From contig DATJUH010000131.1 in assembly GCA_035502515.1 (NCBI GenBank), positions 1 through 22,700 of the forward strand: DNA of 22,700 nucleotides. Reading direction: 5' to 3'. The DNA is from Fen-671 sp035502515 (GTDB lineage: Bacteria; Actinomycetota; Acidimicrobiia; Acidimicrobiales; Palsa-688). This document shows positions 21,843 through 22,700 of this stretch, piece after piece. Below the pieces are notes generated by a model. That model was given only the letters and a program-made list of their open reading frames with translations. It ran no database searches and had not been told where the DNA came from. Each line of letters begins with the position of its first letter. Positions within the stretch are counted from its first letter, which is position 1. The position numbers and the translations under genes are program-made.

Positions 21843-22389
21843 AGACGCGTGGTCGTTCGGGGTCATCCTGATGGCACTAGCCGTGCCTGTTGCTTTGGCG
21901 CTGGCGGTCATCTCGCTTACTGCCCGCCGCAGCTCGCAGAAGCGCTACGTAGACGAGGAAGTCTGGGCTTCGGTGAGATTGGCCTATGTGGAACAGGCTG
22001 ATGGCATTTTGCCCGTCGGTGTCGTGCGAGTCCAAAACCCGGATATCACACCGGTAATCGTCTCTGTTTCTTCGCGGTCGCCCCGCCTTCGCTTTGGACA
22101 TCATCACCATTTCCGTTGGTGCCGGAGGCCTTTGTCCGTTCGTTCTCCGAGCGTGAGGCGGCGCCCTCGGCCGCCCCAAGGGACACTCCTCGGGGCCGTC
22201 ACGGGTGGCGCGGTCGGCGTTTGGCAGTTTCCTGTTGGCCGTCCGGACCGGTTGCGCATAGTACGGGTGCGCCTCGACCAAGTGGGGCCCCGCAGCAAGG
22301 TCTTTTCCTGGGCCCTCCACAAAGCGCCGGCGACAGAGGCCAAAACGGCCCAGGCCGAAGTTCCCCGCCGGCTCGTCCTGGCCGAGTAA
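21832..22389 (+). CDS. Hypothetical membrane-anchored protein
   Basis: 185-residue protein. The start is GTG 21832 or ATG 21835, overlapping the preceding gene's stop. One membrane segment is near the N-terminus (~8-31). The rest is a predicted cytoplasmic or outside beta-rich domain with VRLAYVEQADGILPVGVVRVQNPDITPVIVSVSSR and a closing VWQFPVGRPDRLRIVRVRLDQVG. A four-histidine run lies near residue 90 and a basic Pro/Arg-rich patch follows. The pattern looks coding, but I do not recognise a family. Overlap suggests co-expression with the small gene before it. Confidence 0.55.
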   Translation: MMVEDAWSFGVILMALAVPVALALAVISLTARRSSQKRYVDEEVWASVRLAYVEQADGILPVGVVRVQNPDITPVIVSVSSRSPRLRFGHHHHFRWCRRPLSVRSPSVRRRPRPPQGTLLGAVTGGAVGVWQFPVGRPDRLRIVRVRLDQVGPRSKVFSWALHKAPATEAKTAQAEVPRRLVLAE

Positions 22390-22413
22390 GTGCGGCCCGG
22401 CTGCCGGCCACAT

Positions 22414-22441
22414 CGACGGCGTCGACGCCGGCCGTCGACGG
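22414..22441. promoter_or_regulatory. Clustered palindromes before the DUF1349 gene
   Basis: CGACGGC (22414-22420) pairs with GCCGTCG (22431-22437). Overlapping this are a perfect 14-bp palindrome CGGCGTCGACGCCG (22417-22430) and a 10-bp palindrome CCGTCGACGG (22432-22441). The cluster may be a terminator of the gene ending at 22389 or a two-site operator for the gene that follows. Confidence 0.4.
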
Positions 22442-22451
22442 GCGCGTTATC

Positions 22452-22700
22452 ATGACCCGCCTTATGACCATGACGCCGATCGGTACCGTCCCCGGAGTGC
22501 CGGCCACCTTCCGTTGGCTGGGCGACCCGCTGTCAGCGAGCCTCGAAGCCGGTGCGCTAAAGGTCAAAGCCGGGCCCCGCTCAGATTGGTTCATCGACCC
22601 GGGCTCAGGCCAGACCACTCTCAACGCTCCTGCTTTGGTCGGCGAACTGACGGGCAATTTCACTCTGTCGGCCCGGGTCGAGGCCGCTCATCAGTCCACC
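22452..22700 (+). CDS. DUF1349 domain protein (partial, cut by window end)
   Basis: First 83 residues of a protein of the DUF1349 group, a concanavalin-A-like beta-sandwich sometimes named after a yeast regulator of enolase. The visible domain signature is LEAGALKVKAGPRSDWFIDP, then TTLNAPALVGELTGNFTLSARVE. The frame stays open to the last base, so the C-terminus lies outside the window. Starts at 22452, 22464 and 22470 are all possible; a TATCAT hexamer (22448-22453) overlaps the first and favours one of the later ones. Biochemical role is unknown, although the fold suggests carbohydrate binding. Confidence 0.75.
   Translation, partial: MTRLMTMTPIGTVPGVPATFRWLGDPLSASLEAGALKVKAGPRSDWFIDPGSGQTTLNAPALVGELTGNFTLSARVEAAHQST

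Overview
The window is high-GC DNA from a free-living actinobacterium, most likely of the Acidimicrobiia type. The pointers are a predicted F420-dependent PPOX-class enzyme, a polyphosphate-type glucokinase, a DEDDh oligoribonuclease, a dUTPase and glycosylase gene pair, and several genes whose -10-like hexamer (TANNNT) sits 6-8 nt before the start codon, as in actinobacterial leaderless transcripts. The taxonomic placement is inference.

Layout. 1-475 holds no convincing gene. 476-1636 encodes a secreted G1 (glutamic) peptidase. 1637-2849 is a gene-poor stretch with two short, weak ORFs. 2806-5094 is an accessory cassette: a HigB-like toxin, an XRE antitoxin, a third translationally coupled small gene, and a protein resembling a degenerate PD-(D/E)XK nuclease. 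A gene-poor stretch then runs to a tRNA-Gly(GCC), whose 3' end faces the cassette. 5802-6929 is a membrane-anchored HtrA protease (minus). 7327-7839 is a DUF1269 protein, convergent with an unknown membrane protein (7922-8569). That protein lies downstream of a likely dut-fpg operon (9932-8623). dut and the oligoribonuclease gene orn diverge from a region rich in palindromes.

10663-13662 carries a small basic protein, an aldo/keto reductase, a structured noncoding stretch ending in a T6 tract, a PPOX/F420 protein and polyphosphate glucokinase. A 51-bp direct repeat in two copies follows. Next come an ABC exporter (minus), an array of six 13-bp tandem repeats, a GH1 beta-glucosidase (minus) and a second HtrA protease with an unusual repeat-rich cytoplasmic N-terminus. 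The right end has a flavin-reductase-like protein convergent with a LysR regulator, two overlapping small genes, and the start of a DUF1349 protein cut by the window edge.

How the genes may work together. dut, fpg and orn are nucleotide-pool, DNA-repair and RNA-turnover housekeeping functions. The beta-glucosidase releases glucose, which polyphosphate glucokinase could phosphorylate without ATP. The two HtrA proteases and the G1 peptidase act at or outside the envelope. The best candidate for something undescribed is the 2.8-5.1 kb cassette; the structured RNA before 12333 and the noncoding repeats come next.
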